Shown here: piece after piece, positions 28,520 to 37,628 of the stretch | Layout of the letters: each line of letters starts with the position of its first letter | Position numbering within the stretch: the stretch's first letter is position 1 | DNA from: Micrococcaceae bacterium | Lineage (GTDB): Bacteria > Actinomycetota > Actinomycetes > Actinomycetales > Micrococcaceae | NCBI GenBank assembly: GCA_025465475.1 | Contig: JAODMR010000142.1 | Span: 1 to 64,000, forward strand | Direction of reading: 5' to 3' | DNA: 64,000 nt | Translations under genes and position numbers: made by a program | The notes under the pieces: generated by a model | What the model was told of the DNA's origin: nothing | Database searches by the model: none | What the model saw: the letters and a program-made list of their open reading frames with translations, nothing else

Positions 28520-29305
28520 TCATCGCCGCCCGTGGAACACCGGGGTGCGCTTCTCCTGAAACGCCGCGAAACCTTCAGCGTAATCAGCGGTGTCGCACAG
28601 CCGTGCCTGTTCGGCGTTTTCCTCCTCCATGGCTTCCCACAGGCCGAGGCGTTGGTCCCGGATGTGCGCCACCAACTCCTTGCTGGCGGCGAAGGCGCTC
28701 GTGGCACCTCCTGCCACTGTGGCAACAATTTCCCGGGTGCGGTCCAGCAGCTGGTCGGCCGGCAGCGCCCGGCTGAACAGGCCTTGCACGACTGCCTCGC
28801 TACCGGTCATCAGGTCGGCTGTATAGATGAGGTCCAGGGTGCGGTGCATGCCCAGCCGCTCCGTGAAGTACCAATGCCCGCCGGAATCGAGGGTGGCGCC
28901 AAGCTTGGCGAACGGTGAGCCGAACTTCGCGTTTTCCGCCACGTACACGACGTCGGTGGCAAGCAACAGCCCCAGCCCTACGCCCAGGCAGGCTCCCTGT
29001 ACCGCGGCAAAGGTGGGGGCCGGGAAAGCCGCCATCTGCTTCAGCAGCGGTTCCACCAAGCCGCCCAGGTATGCGGCGGCGTCGTCGCTGTCCGGGGTGA
29101 GCGCGGATATGTCGCGGCCGGCGCAAAAGGCACGGCCCTCTCCCCGGAGCAGCAAAGCCCGCACGTTCCCCAGCAACGCTGCGGCAGCGGCGTCGTCGTA
29201 GGCCCGGGACAGCTCTGCCAGCGCCGCTTCGTCGACAGCGTTGAGCCTGGACGGAGCGTTCAGGACGACTTCGGCAACGCCGTCGGAGATAAAGAGGGAA
29301 ATCAT
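28520..29305 (-). CDS. Enoyl-CoA hydratase/isomerase, paaG-like
   Basis: LRGEGRAFCAGRDI, AAVQGACLGVGLGLLLATDVVYVAENAKFGSPFAKLG. Confidence 0.85.
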   Translation of the reverse strand: MISLFISDGVAEVVLNAPSRLNAVDEAALAELSRAYDDAAAAALLGNVRALLLRGEGRAFCAGRDISALTPDSDDAAAYLGGLVEPLLKQMAAFPAPTFAAVQGACLGVGLGLLLATDVVYVAENAKFGSPFAKLGATLDSGGHWYFTERLGMHRTLDLIYTADLMTGSEAVVQGLFSRALPADQLLDRTREIVATVAGGATSAFAASKELVAHIRDQRLGLWEAMEEENAEQARLCDTADYAEGFAAFQEKRTPVFHGRR

Positions 29306-29332
29306 GGGCTGCTCCTTGCGGACCGGAAGGGA

Positions 29333-30559
29333 TCAGACGTCGAAGTCGACAGAGACGTCCTTGCTGGTGGGGTGTGACTGGCAGGTCAGGACAAAGCCGT
29401 TGTCGAGTTCGTCCTGTTCCAGCGCATAGTTTTCATCCATGGTCACGGTCCCCGAGAGGAGCTTGGCACGGCAGGTGCCGCAGACTCCCCCGGCGCAGGC
29501 GAACGGCACGTCGGGGCGGACGCGCAGCGCTGCGTTGAGGATGGATTCACGGGCGTGGGTGGGGCTGAGGACCTCACCGCGCAGTCCGTCCAGGTTGAAC
29601 GTGATCCGGTAGCTCTCCCGGGACTCGTCTGCGACCACCGGCCGGCCGGCATTGCCTTCGGGCCGGTCGGGCTTGCCGGAACTGAACAGTTCGAAGCGGA
29701 TTTGCTCGGGGTTCACCCCGCGCGCCGCCAGGGTGTCTCGGCACAGCTGAACCAGCTCGAAGGGTCCGCAGAGGAACCATTCATCCACGTCCTGGGCGTG
29801 CAGGGCGGTGCCGAGCAGTTGTTCAAGTTTCTCCCCATCGATCCGTCCTGACATCAGGGGTGCGATGCGCTGCTCCCGGGAGAGCACGTGGTGCAGTCCC
29901 AAGCGCGACGGGTACCTGTCCTTCAGGTCCGCCAATTCCTCGACGAACATCACGTCCATGGCTGCCTTGTTGGCGTAGATCAGGTCGAACCGCGTTCCGG
30001 GGTGGGCAGCCAGCAAGGTCCTGGCGATCGCGATCACCGGGGTGATGCCGGAACCGGCAGCAATGGCGACGAAGGTGCCGGCCTCCTGCACCAGTTCTTC
30101 CGGGTGGTTCAGGGAATTCAGGACGTTGTGCCCGATGTCCCTGCCGTTCCGCCCGTGTCTGGAAACGAACGCGCCGGTGGGGCTCATGACGTCCAGACGG
30201 TCACCGGGCTTGAGCCTGGCGTTGGCCCAGGTGGAGAACAGGCCGCCCAGGTCCTGTTTGATGGCCACCCGAATCTCACTGGTGCCGTCCGGAAAGGTGC
30301 GGGGCGCGGCGCAGATGGAGTAGCTGCGCCGGACCTCGTGTGGCTCGCCGTCGGCGTCCCTCAGTGTGGTGCGCAGGGCCACGTACTGTCCCGGCAGGTA
30401 GTCGAACTGCCCGGCCAGCTCCGCCGGCACCGCAAAGGCGACCTCGATGGCGTCCTCCGTGAGCCGGCGGACTTCGGAGACGGCGAGGGGGTGGAAGGAC
30501 GGACGACGGCGGCCAGGAGCCTGCACCGCTTCGGTGTCGGTCTGGCGGATCACCGTCAT
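29333..30559 (-). CDS. paaE: 1,2-phenylacetyl-CoA epoxidase subunit PaaE (ferredoxin reductase)
   Basis: FAD/NAD reductase core plus C-terminal 2Fe-2S CAGGVCGTCRAKLLSG; operon context. Confidence 0.93.
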   Translation of the reverse strand: MTVIRQTDTEAVQAPGRRRPSFHPLAVSEVRRLTEDAIEVAFAVPAELAGQFDYLPGQYVALRTTLRDADGEPHEVRRSYSICAAPRTFPDGTSEIRVAIKQDLGGLFSTWANARLKPGDRLDVMSPTGAFVSRHGRNGRDIGHNVLNSLNHPEELVQEAGTFVAIAAGSGITPVIAIARTLLAAHPGTRFDLIYANKAAMDVMFVEELADLKDRYPSRLGLHHVLSREQRIAPLMSGRIDGEKLEQLLGTALHAQDVDEWFLCGPFELVQLCRDTLAARGVNPEQIRFELFSSGKPDRPEGNAGRPVVADESRESYRITFNLDGLRGEVLSPTHARESILNAALRVRPDVPFACAGGVCGTCRAKLLSGTVTMDENYALEQDELDNGFVLTCQSHPTSKDVSVDFDV

Positions 30560-30564
30560 GGGGT

Positions 30565-31125
30565 TCACAGGACCTTGAAGTAGTCGAACGGTTCCCTGCA
30601 GTCCTGGCACACGTAGAGCGCCTTGCAGGAGGTGGAACCGAAGCGGGTGAGTTCCCTGGTGTTCAGTGACGAGCACTGCGGGCATTTCACCGCCAGGGAC
30701 AGCCGGATCGGCCCCGCGTGGCGCACAGCCCGGGAAGAGCCCGACGGCGGTGCGATGCCGTACTCCTGGAGTTTGGCCTTGCCTTCGGTCGTCATCCAGT
30801 CGGTGGTCCAGGCGGGCGACAGGACCAGGTCGATCTCGACGCGCGCGTAGCCGTGGTTGGCGAATGCCGTTTGCAGGTCATCCCGGATGGCGTCCATAGC
30901 GGGGCAGCCCGAGTAGGTGGGCGTGATGGTGACGCAAACAGAAGGGCCGCTTCCGCTGGAAGCCGCGGGGCCGCCGTCGTCCTGTCCCACGGCCACCTGC
31001 CGCAGGACGCCCAGGTCCTCGATGGTGAGGACGGGGATCTCCGGGTCGCAGACCGAGGCGGCGATGGCCCAGGCGCGCTGGTGCGGGGTCGGTTCCGTCG
31101 GATGTCCGGCCAGCACGGCGGTCAC
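30565..31125 (-). CDS. paaD: 1,2-phenylacetyl-CoA epoxidase subunit PaaD
   Basis: DPEIPVLTIEDLGVLR..PTYSGCPAM; CPQC...CQDC zinc ribbon. Confidence 0.94.
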   Translation of the reverse strand: MTAVLAGHPTEPTPHQRAWAIAASVCDPEIPVLTIEDLGVLRQVAVGQDDGGPAASSGSGPSVCVTITPTYSGCPAMDAIRDDLQTAFANHGYARVEIDLVLSPAWTTDWMTTEGKAKLQEYGIAPPSGSSRAVRHAGPIRLSLAVKCPQCSSLNTRELTRFGSTSCKALYVCQDCREPFDYFKVL

Positions 31126-32018
31126 CAGCTTGCTCCGGGGAACTCGCGGGCGAGTACCTGCATTTCGGCCAGGATGTAACCCAGGTGCTCTGAATGCCTG
31201 CCGTGCCGTCCGCCGCCGGGAGCCGCCGGAACGTCCGGTGCCTCGAGCCTTGCCTGGAGAAGCACGTCACCGGTCAAGCGGTCAAAGTCGGGGCGGAGGC
31301 TGGAGGGTGCGACGGCGATGCCTGCTTCCGCCAGGCGGATGGTCAGGTCGTCGTCCTGGAAGAGTTCGTCGACGTAGGGCCACATGAGCCGGAGCCCGTG
31401 GATCATCCGCCGGCTTGACTCGTCGGTGCCGCCGGCCAGGCGCAACACCCATTGGGCGCTGTGGTCACGGTGGTAATCCACTTCCTTGACGGCCTTGCCC
31501 GCGATCGCGGCCAGGGTGGCGTCGGTGGAGGCCGTCAGGCGGCGGTACAGCTCAAACTGGTAGTAGCTGAGAAGGAATTGGCGGGCGATGGTGACGGCGA
31601 AGTCCCCGTTGGGCTGTTCAACGAGGTGCACGGAGCGGAATGCGGGCTCGCGGCGGAAGTAGGCAAGGTCGTCTTCGCTTTGATTCCACGCTCCTCCTGC
31701 ATAGCTGAGGAAGGACCGGGCGTGGCCCAACTGGTCAAGAGCGATGTTGCCGAGCGCCACATCTTCCTCCAGTTCGGGAGCGCGGGAGATCCAGTGGCCC
31801 AGGCGTTGGGCCAGGATGAGGGCGTCGTCGGCCAGGTACAGGGCGTATTCCGCCACATCCTCCGTGGGTTTCGCCAGACCTGCACGGACTTCCTGGGCGA
31901 TGTCCTCGGGCCGGAGGGCGTTGCCGGGCGTGATGCGGGTGGCTGAGGCGTTGCTGTCTCCCCCGGCCAGGCCGGTGGCCCCGGTTCCACGGCCGGAGGT
32001 TGATGCCGGTGCTTTCAC
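31122..32018 (-). CDS. paaC: 1,2-phenylacetyl-CoA epoxidase subunit PaaC
   Basis: DDALILAQRLGHWISRAPELEEDVALGNIALDQLGHARS. Confidence 0.94.
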   Translation of the reverse strand: MKAPASTSGRGTGATGLAGGDSNASATRITPGNALRPEDIAQEVRAGLAKPTEDVAEYALYLADDALILAQRLGHWISRAPELEEDVALGNIALDQLGHARSFLSYAGGAWNQSEDDLAYFRREPAFRSVHLVEQPNGDFAVTIARQFLLSYYQFELYRRLTASTDATLAAIAGKAVKEVDYHRDHSAQWVLRLAGGTDESSRRMIHGLRLMWPYVDELFQDDDLTIRLAEAGIAVAPSSLRPDFDRLTGDVLLQARLEAPDVPAAPGGGRHGRHSEHLGYILAEMQVLAREFPGASW

Positions 32019-32356
32019 AGGTGCTTCACCCCTTCACTCCTGGTGTAGTAGGTGGCGTGCCGGTAATCCTTGCCCTGGGGCGATTCAAAAAAGGCGCCCT
32101 TGGCGTCCGGATCGCTTGCGGCGATGGCTTCCGCCGGCACCACCCACAGGGACACGCCCTCGTTGCGGCGGGTGTACAGGTCACGGGCGTTGCGTAGGGC
32201 CATGGCGGCATCGGGGGCGTGCAGCGAGCCGGCGTGGACGTGGCTGAGGCCGCGGCTGGACCGGACGAACACTTCCCAGAGTCCCCATGCGCCAGAGTCC
32301 GCGGGCTCGTCCTGTGGCTCGGTGGCCGCTTCCTCGGGGTTGCCGTGCGCGCTCAT
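32015..32356 (-). CDS. paaB: 1,2-phenylacetyl-CoA epoxidase subunit PaaB
   Basis: [52 protein letters not shown]. Confidence 0.95.
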   Translation of the reverse strand: MSAHGNPEEAATEPQDEPADSGAWGLWEVFVRSSRGLSHVHAGSLHAPDAAMALRNARDLYTRRNEGVSLWVVPAEAIAASDPDAKGAFFESPQGKDYRHATYYTRSEGVKHL

Positions 32357-33372
32357 GCTGCGTTTCCCTTGTGCTGAGCCACCTGTTTGGCTGCGTAGGC
32401 CGTCGCTGCCTCCCGCACCCAGGCCCCGGACTCGTGCGCTTCGCGGCGACGTTCCAGCCGCTGGGCATTGCAGGGACCCCTGCCGGCCAGGACTTCCTTG
32501 AACTCGTTCCAGTCCAGCGGCCCGTGTTCCCACCTCCCGGTGTCCTGGTTGAAGCGGATGGAATCGTCCGGGAGGGTCAGGTGCAGGACTTCCACCTGCT
32601 CCACGATCATTCCCACAAACCGGCTGCGCAACTCATCGTTGCTGAAGCGTTTGATGTTCCACGCCATGGATTGCCTTGAGTTGGGGGAATCGTCGTCGGG
32701 CGGCCCAAACATCATCAGCGCCGGCGCATACCAGCGGTTCACTGCGTCCTGGGCCATCTGCTTCTGCTGGGGTGTGCCACGGGAGAGTTCCAGCAGAATC
32801 TCAAAACCCTGCCGCTGATGGAAGGACTCCTCCTTGCAGATACGCACCATGGCCCGGCCGTAGGGGCCGTAGGACGCACGGCACAGCGGCACCTGGTTGC
32901 AGATGGCAGCACCATCCACCAGCCAGCCGATGGCGCCCATGTCCGCCCACGTGAGCGCCGGATAGTTGAAGATCGAGGAATAGCGGGCCCTGCCGCCGAT
33001 CAGGTCAGCCATCATCCGGTCCCGGGACTGGCCCAGCGTTTCCGCTGCGGAGTACAGGTAGAGCCCGTGGCCGGCCTCGTCCTGGACCTTGGCCATGAGG
33101 ATGGCCTTGCGTTTTAGGCTTGGGGCACGCGAAATCCAGTTGGCTTCGGGCTGCATCCCAATGATTTCGGAATGGGCGTGCTGGGAAATCTGCCGTAACA
33201 GGGTCCTGCGGTAGGCGGCCGGCATCCAGTCCCTGGGCTCGATCCGGGAGTCCAGGCCGATGATGCGGTCGAAATAGGCCTGTCCCTCGGCCTGGCGGGC
33301 GGCTTCGCTGTCCGACACGTCCAGCGATGGGCCTGCGCCTGTGGATGCCGAGTCCTTGGTTGTCATTGCCAT
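32353..33372 (-). CDS. paaA: 1,2-phenylacetyl-CoA epoxidase subunit PaaA
   Basis: [50 protein letters not shown]. Confidence 0.95.
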   Translation of the reverse strand: MAMTTKDSASTGAGPSLDVSDSEAARQAEGQAYFDRIIGLDSRIEPRDWMPAAYRRTLLRQISQHAHSEIIGMQPEANWISRAPSLKRKAILMAKVQDEAGHGLYLYSAAETLGQSRDRMMADLIGGRARYSSIFNYPALTWADMGAIGWLVDGAAICNQVPLCRASYGPYGRAMVRICKEESFHQRQGFEILLELSRGTPQQKQMAQDAVNRWYAPALMMFGPPDDDSPNSRQSMAWNIKRFSNDELRSRFVGMIVEQVEVLHLTLPDDSIRFNQDTGRWEHGPLDWNEFKEVLAGRGPCNAQRLERRREAHESGAWVREAATAYAAKQVAQHKGNAA

Positions 33373-33385
33373 CTTCCTTCCGCGG

Positions 33386-33427
33386 CGTTACTTCTGCACC
33401 GTTACTTCTGCACCGTTACTTCTGCAC
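33386..33427. repeat. Perfect 14-bp tandem triplication CGTTACTTCTGCAC at the 3' end of paaZ
   Basis: Copies at 33386-33399, 33400-33413, 33414-33427; repeats the terminal VQK-stop region. Confidence 0.95.
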
Positions 33428-35527
33428 AAGGGTCAGGACGTCGTAGGTGGCCACGGTCTCGTCCTTCTGGTTGGTCAGGACCGCATCCCAGGCAACCTCG
33501 CCGTACTCGTCGGTTTCACGCGGTGTGATCCTCTTGGCGGTCAGCGTGACCCGGATGGAATCGCCAGCCGCGACGGGAGTGAGGAAGCGCAGGTTTTCCA
33601 GTCCGTAGTTCGCCAGGACGGGACCCGGCGCTGGATCCACAAACAGTCCGGCCGCCCAGCTCAGCAACAGGTACCCGTGTGCCACGATGCCCGGAAAGAA
33701 GGGGTTGGCTTCCGCGGCGGCCTGGTTGGTGTGGGCGTAAAAGGTGTCACCGGTGGATTGCGCGAAGGCCGTGATGTCCTCCAGGGTGACGCGGCGCAGC
33801 CCGGATTGGACGGCATCGCCAATCCGCAACGTTTCGAGCGACTTTTGGAATGGGTGGGTCCCCTCGGTGTCCAGGGTGAAGTTCCGGTCGGCTCCGGCAT
33901 GCCAGACGCCGGTCACGGTGGTCAGCATGTTGGGCGAGCCCTGGAGCGCGGTGCGTTGCATGTGGTGCAGCACGGAGCGGATTCCGCCCAGCTCCTCACC
34001 CCCACCGGCCCGTCCCGGGCCGCCATGGACCAAATGTGGAACCGGGGAGCCGTGGCCGGTGGAACTGCGGGCATCCTCGCGGTTCAACAGCAGGACCCGG
34101 CCGTGATGGGCGGCGATGCCCGCAAGAAGCGCAGTGGCCACGGCTGCGTCGTTCGTGCACACCGTGGCCACCAGCGAGCCGCCGCCCCGGGCGGCGAGGC
34201 GCACGGCGTCGGGGATGTCCCGATAGGCGAGCACCGAGCAGACCGGACCGAACGCCTCAATCGAGTGCACCTGCTCCGCTTCGGCGTCCGCCCAACTAAG
34301 CAACACCGGTGACATGAATGCGCCGCCGTCGGTGACGCCGGTTCCCCCATCCATGCTGGTGACCGACGGCGGGTCGAGGGTTCCATACGCCAGTTCACCT
34401 CCGGCGTCGAGCATGGATTGAACGGCGGCCCGGACGTCGGTGAGCTGGTCAACCGAGGCCAGGGCACCCATGGTGACGCCCTGGGCGCGCGGGTCCCCGA
34501 GCACCACGCGCTGCTCCAGCCGGGCTCCGATGGCGGACACCACGGCGTGCACCTGTTCCCGGGGCACGATGGCCCGGCGGATGGCAGTGCATTTTTGGCC
34601 GGCCTTGGCGGTCATCTCCGTGACCACCGACTGAATGAACGCGTCGAATTCCGGTGTTCCCGCCACAGCGTCCGGGCCCAGGATAGCTGCATTGAGGGAG
34701 TCGGTCTCGGCGGTGAAGCGCAGCCCGCCATGCACTACGTTCGGGTGGGCTTTCAGTGTCCGCGCGGTGGCGGCGGAACCCGTGAACGCCACGAGGTCGC
34801 GGTAGTCCAGCACGTCCAGCAGCCCGGGTACTGAGCCGGAGACGAGCTGCAGCGAGCCTTCGGGCAGCAGATTCGATTCGATGATCGCTCCGACGACGGC
34901 GGCAGCGACGTACCCGGTGGGTGTCGCCGGCTTCACAATCGTGGGCACGCCGGCGAGAAACGCCGGCGCGAGCTTCTCCAGCATGCCCCACACCGGAAAG
35001 TTGAAAGCATTGATCTGGACAGCGACGCCGGGGATCCGCGTGTAGATGTGCTCCCCCACAAACGAACCATCTCTGGAAAGGACTTCCACCGGGCCGTCCA
35101 CCACCACCTGGGCGTTGGGTAGCTCCCGTCGGCCCTTGGAGCCGAAGGTGAACAGCACTCCGATGCCACCGTCGATGTCGATCATCGAGTCGATCCTGGT
35201 GGCGCCGCTCCGTGCAGACACCGCGTAAAACTCCTCACGGCGCGCGTTGAGGTAGTTGGCTAGCTCCTTGAGCCGGAGGGCTCGCTGGTGGAAGGTCAGC
35301 TGACCCAGCCCGGCCTGGCCCGTCGTGCGGCCATACTCGATGGCGGCGCCAAGGTCGAGTCCTTCGGCACTGACCCTGGCCAGGATCTCGCCGGTGCTCG
35401 CGTCGCGCACCGGAACAGCGGAGTCGTGGGATCCGGCCGGAGGGGTCCACCAGGATCCCTGCACAAAACTGGGAACGGTTTCCACGGTGTCCCGTAACAA
35501 TCCAGGAGCAGTTGCGGTGGTCGTCAT
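33416..35527 (-). CDS. paaZ: Bifunctional aldehyde dehydrogenase / enoyl-CoA hydratase (MaoC domain), PaaZ/PaaN-type
   Basis: ALDH N-terminal domain (QINAFNFPVWGMLEKLAPA) and C-terminal MaoC hotdog (FYAHTNQAAAEANPFFPGIVAHGYLLLSWAAGLF). Confidence 0.94.
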   Translation of the reverse strand: MTTTATAPGLLRDTVETVPSFVQGSWWTPPAGSHDSAVPVRDASTGEILARVSAEGLDLGAAIEYGRTTGQAGLGQLTFHQRALRLKELANYLNARREEFYAVSARSGATRIDSMIDIDGGIGVLFTFGSKGRRELPNAQVVVDGPVEVLSRDGSFVGEHIYTRIPGVAVQINAFNFPVWGMLEKLAPAFLAGVPTIVKPATPTGYVAAAVVGAIIESNLLPEGSLQLVSGSVPGLLDVLDYRDLVAFTGSAATARTLKAHPNVVHGGLRFTAETDSLNAAILGPDAVAGTPEFDAFIQSVVTEMTAKAGQKCTAIRRAIVPREQVHAVVSAIGARLEQRVVLGDPRAQGVTMGALASVDQLTDVRAAVQSMLDAGGELAYGTLDPPSVTSMDGGTGVTDGGAFMSPVLLSWADAEAEQVHSIEAFGPVCSVLAYRDIPDAVRLAARGGGSLVATVCTNDAAVATALLAGIAAHHGRVLLLNREDARSSTGHGSPVPHLVHGGPGRAGGGEELGGIRSVLHHMQRTALQGSPNMLTTVTGVWHAGADRNFTLDTEGTHPFQKSLETLRIGDAVQSGLRRVTLEDITAFAQSTGDTFYAHTNQAAAEANPFFPGIVAHGYLLLSWAAGLFVDPAPGPVLANYGLENLRFLTPVAAGDSIRVTLTAKRITPRETDEYGEVAWDAVLTNQKDETVATYDVLTLVQK

Positions 35528-35578
35528 CGTCGACTCAGCCTTCCGTGATGGACGCGGGGAACCAGCAACGACCCGCGT

Positions 35579-35600
35579 ACTGACCGATCGTTCGGTTACT
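35579..35600. promoter_or_regulatory. PaaR-type TetR operator ACTGACCGATCGTTCGGTTACT upstream of paaZ
   Basis: Imperfect palindrome ACCGNNCGNNCGGT core located 5' of the paa operon. Confidence 0.65.
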
Positions 35601-35740
35601 CCTTTAGGTTACAGGAGGAAGCGACAGGAGTCACCACCCGGCATAACCTCCCGGTCGCGGGGCGAGCTACAGCCGCTGGCCGCGGGACGGGACAACGTTT
35701 TCGATAAGCGCCGGGTTTCTTCTCAACTGGAGTGAAACGC

Positions 35741-35777
35741 AGAGGCAAGGCGGATCACGGGGATCCACCTTGCCTCT
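35741..35777 (-). terminator. Hairpin downstream of the FG-GAP gene
   Basis: 16-bp arms AGAGGCAAGGCGGATC / GATCCACCTTGCCTCT; the single mismatch is a G-U wobble in minus-strand RNA. Confidence 0.75.
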
Positions 35778-35825
35778 GGTAGAGGGAGGACCTGCCTGCA
35801 GGGGTGCGGACCGTGCCCCTCCCTT

Positions 35826-37133
35826 TTAGCCGGCGAGCAACCTCGGGTAGAGGTCCACCCGCCAGCCGGTGTTATAGCCGAATTGGCCGAAGAACTGCGC
35901 CGGCGTGAAGTTGCCCCACGCCGTGCCCAGGGAGATGTAGGTCCCGGCGTAACCGAAGCCGACGATGTCCGCCCGGCCGTCACCGTTCACATCTCCGAGC
36001 AGCCTCGGGTGCAGGTCCACCCGCCAACCATCGACGTAGCCGAACTGGCCGAAGAACTGGGCCGGTGCGAAGTTGCCCCACGGGGTGCCCAGGGCGATGT
36101 ACGTTCCGGAGTAGCCGTAGCCGACGATGTCCGCCCGGCCGTCACCGTTCACATCCGCCAGCTGCCGGGGGTATTGGTCCACCCGCCAACCCTGGTTGTA
36201 ACCGAACTGGCCGAAGAACTGCGCCGGCGTGAAGCTGCCCCACGGAGTGCCCAGTGAGACGTAGGTTCCGGCGTAGCCGTAGCCGACGAGGTCCGCCCGA
36301 CCGTCACCGTTCACATCCGCCAATTGCCGCGGGTGCAGGTCAACCCGCCAGCCGTCGACGTAGCCAAACTGGCCGAAGAACTGCGCTGGCGTGAAGTTTC
36401 CGCTGGGTGTGCCGAGCGAAATGTAGGTGCCGGCGTAGCCGTTACCTACGATGTCCGCCCGCCCGTCTCCGTTCACATCCGCCAACTGCCGCGGGTGCAG
36501 GTCCACCCGCCAGCCATCAACGTAGCCGAACTGGCCGAAGAACTGGGCTGGCGTGAAGTTGCCCCACGGGGTGCCCAGGGCGATGTACGTTCCGGAGTAG
36601 CCGTAGCCGACGATGTCCGCCCGGCCGTCACCGTTCACATCCGCCAGCTGCCGCGGGTATTGGTCCACCCGCCAACCCTGGTTGTAACCGAATTGCCCGA
36701 AGAACTGCGCCGGCGTGAAGCTGCCCGCCGCCGTGCCGAGCGAAATGTAGGTGCCGGCGTTGCCGAAGCCGACGATGTCAGCCCGGCCGTCACCGTTCAC
36801 ATCGCCCAAGAGCCGGGGGTGCTGGTCCACCCGCCAACCCTGGCTGTAGCCGAATTCCGGGAAGAGCTGGGCAGGGGTGAAGTTTCCGCTGGGTGTGCCG
36901 AGCGAGACATAGGTACCGGCGTAACCGAAGCCGACGATGTCGGCCCGGCCGTCGCCATTCACGTCGGCCTTGTTCTCACCTGCGGACGTTTGTACCTGGG
37001 AGGTGCCCGAAGGCGAATCAGCGGGAGCATCGGTTCCGGTCGCCGCACTGGCGGGCAGGCTGGCGAGTGCCGCGGCCGCGACCATTGCTGAGGTCATCAA
37101 AGTGGTGATGCTGAGGGATACTGAGCGTTTCAT
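35826..37133 (-). CDS. Secreted FG-GAP/VCBS-type repeat protein with seven 54-aa repeats
   Basis: Signal peptide MKRSVSLSITTLMTSAMVAAAALASLPASAA; seven copies of DVNGDGRADIVG.GYAGTYxSLGT..G.FTPAQFFGQFGY..GWRVD.(H/Y)PR.L. Confidence 0.92.
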   Translation of the reverse strand: MKRSVSLSITTLMTSAMVAAAALASLPASAATGTDAPADSPSGTSQVQTSAGENKADVNGDGRADIVGFGYAGTYVSLGTPSGNFTPAQLFPEFGYSQGWRVDQHPRLLGDVNGDGRADIVGFGNAGTYISLGTAAGSFTPAQFFGQFGYNQGWRVDQYPRQLADVNGDGRADIVGYGYSGTYIALGTPWGNFTPAQFFGQFGYVDGWRVDLHPRQLADVNGDGRADIVGNGYAGTYISLGTPSGNFTPAQFFGQFGYVDGWRVDLHPRQLADVNGDGRADLVGYGYAGTYVSLGTPWGSFTPAQFFGQFGYNQGWRVDQYPRQLADVNGDGRADIVGYGYSGTYIALGTPWGNFAPAQFFGQFGYVDGWRVDLHPRLLGDVNGDGRADIVGFGYAGTYISLGTAWGNFTPAQFFGQFGYNTGWRVDLYPRLLAG

Positions 37134-37455
37134 GGTGTTCCTTCGCATTCGTACATGGAGGGTTTCTTCGTCCCAGGCGGCACACCGGACAGGGTCCGCT
37201 GGCGGGAATGGAGGGAGCTGGCAGCGAACCTCTCCCTCAAGGGCAAGTCGCTCGCCGGTCCTCTGCAGCAATCGGAGGTATCCACGTCATCAATGGGGCC
37301 CGATGAATTCATCGTTCGCCATGCGCTGTTACCGCTGCATAACCGGACACCCTTCCTTCCCGGTCCTGTCAGTCCTCGCGGTCAGGCGTGCGCGGAATTC
37401 CTGGCGGAACCTCCAGCAAGGTTGACCTCATCATCTCCGCGTGTAACCTTTGGAA

Positions 37456-37469
37456 AACGAACGGTCGGT
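37456..37469. promoter_or_regulatory. Second PaaR-like half-palindrome (ACCGACCGTTCGTT on minus strand) upstream of the paaF/paaH-like genes
   Basis: 13/14 match to the ACCGNNCGNNCGGT core, about 160 bp upstream of the CDS at 37629. Confidence 0.5.
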
Positions 37470-37628
37470 GCGTAAAGGCGGCGTTCGGCAACGCTTTCTG
37501 GCCACTGATTATCAGCAAGGGACGAATTTTGTGGACTCAGCAGGTTCAGCGGAAACCCCCTACGTCGGGCGAGTGGCGGAGGTCCTGACAGGCCCGAACC
37601 GGCGGTCTCGGGACGGGGAACGGATTTG

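Noticed and set aside
36324-37091. 255-aa plus-strand repeat ORF inside the FG-GAP gene
   Set aside because: Antisense of in-frame repeats, so it is open only because the 162-bp repeat lacks stops in that frame; the minus-strand frame has signal peptide and FG-GAP motifs.
35826-37133. Tandem 162-bp repeats as a possible CRISPR or satellite
   Set aside because: Repeats are in-frame coding units of an FG-GAP protein with no unique spacers.
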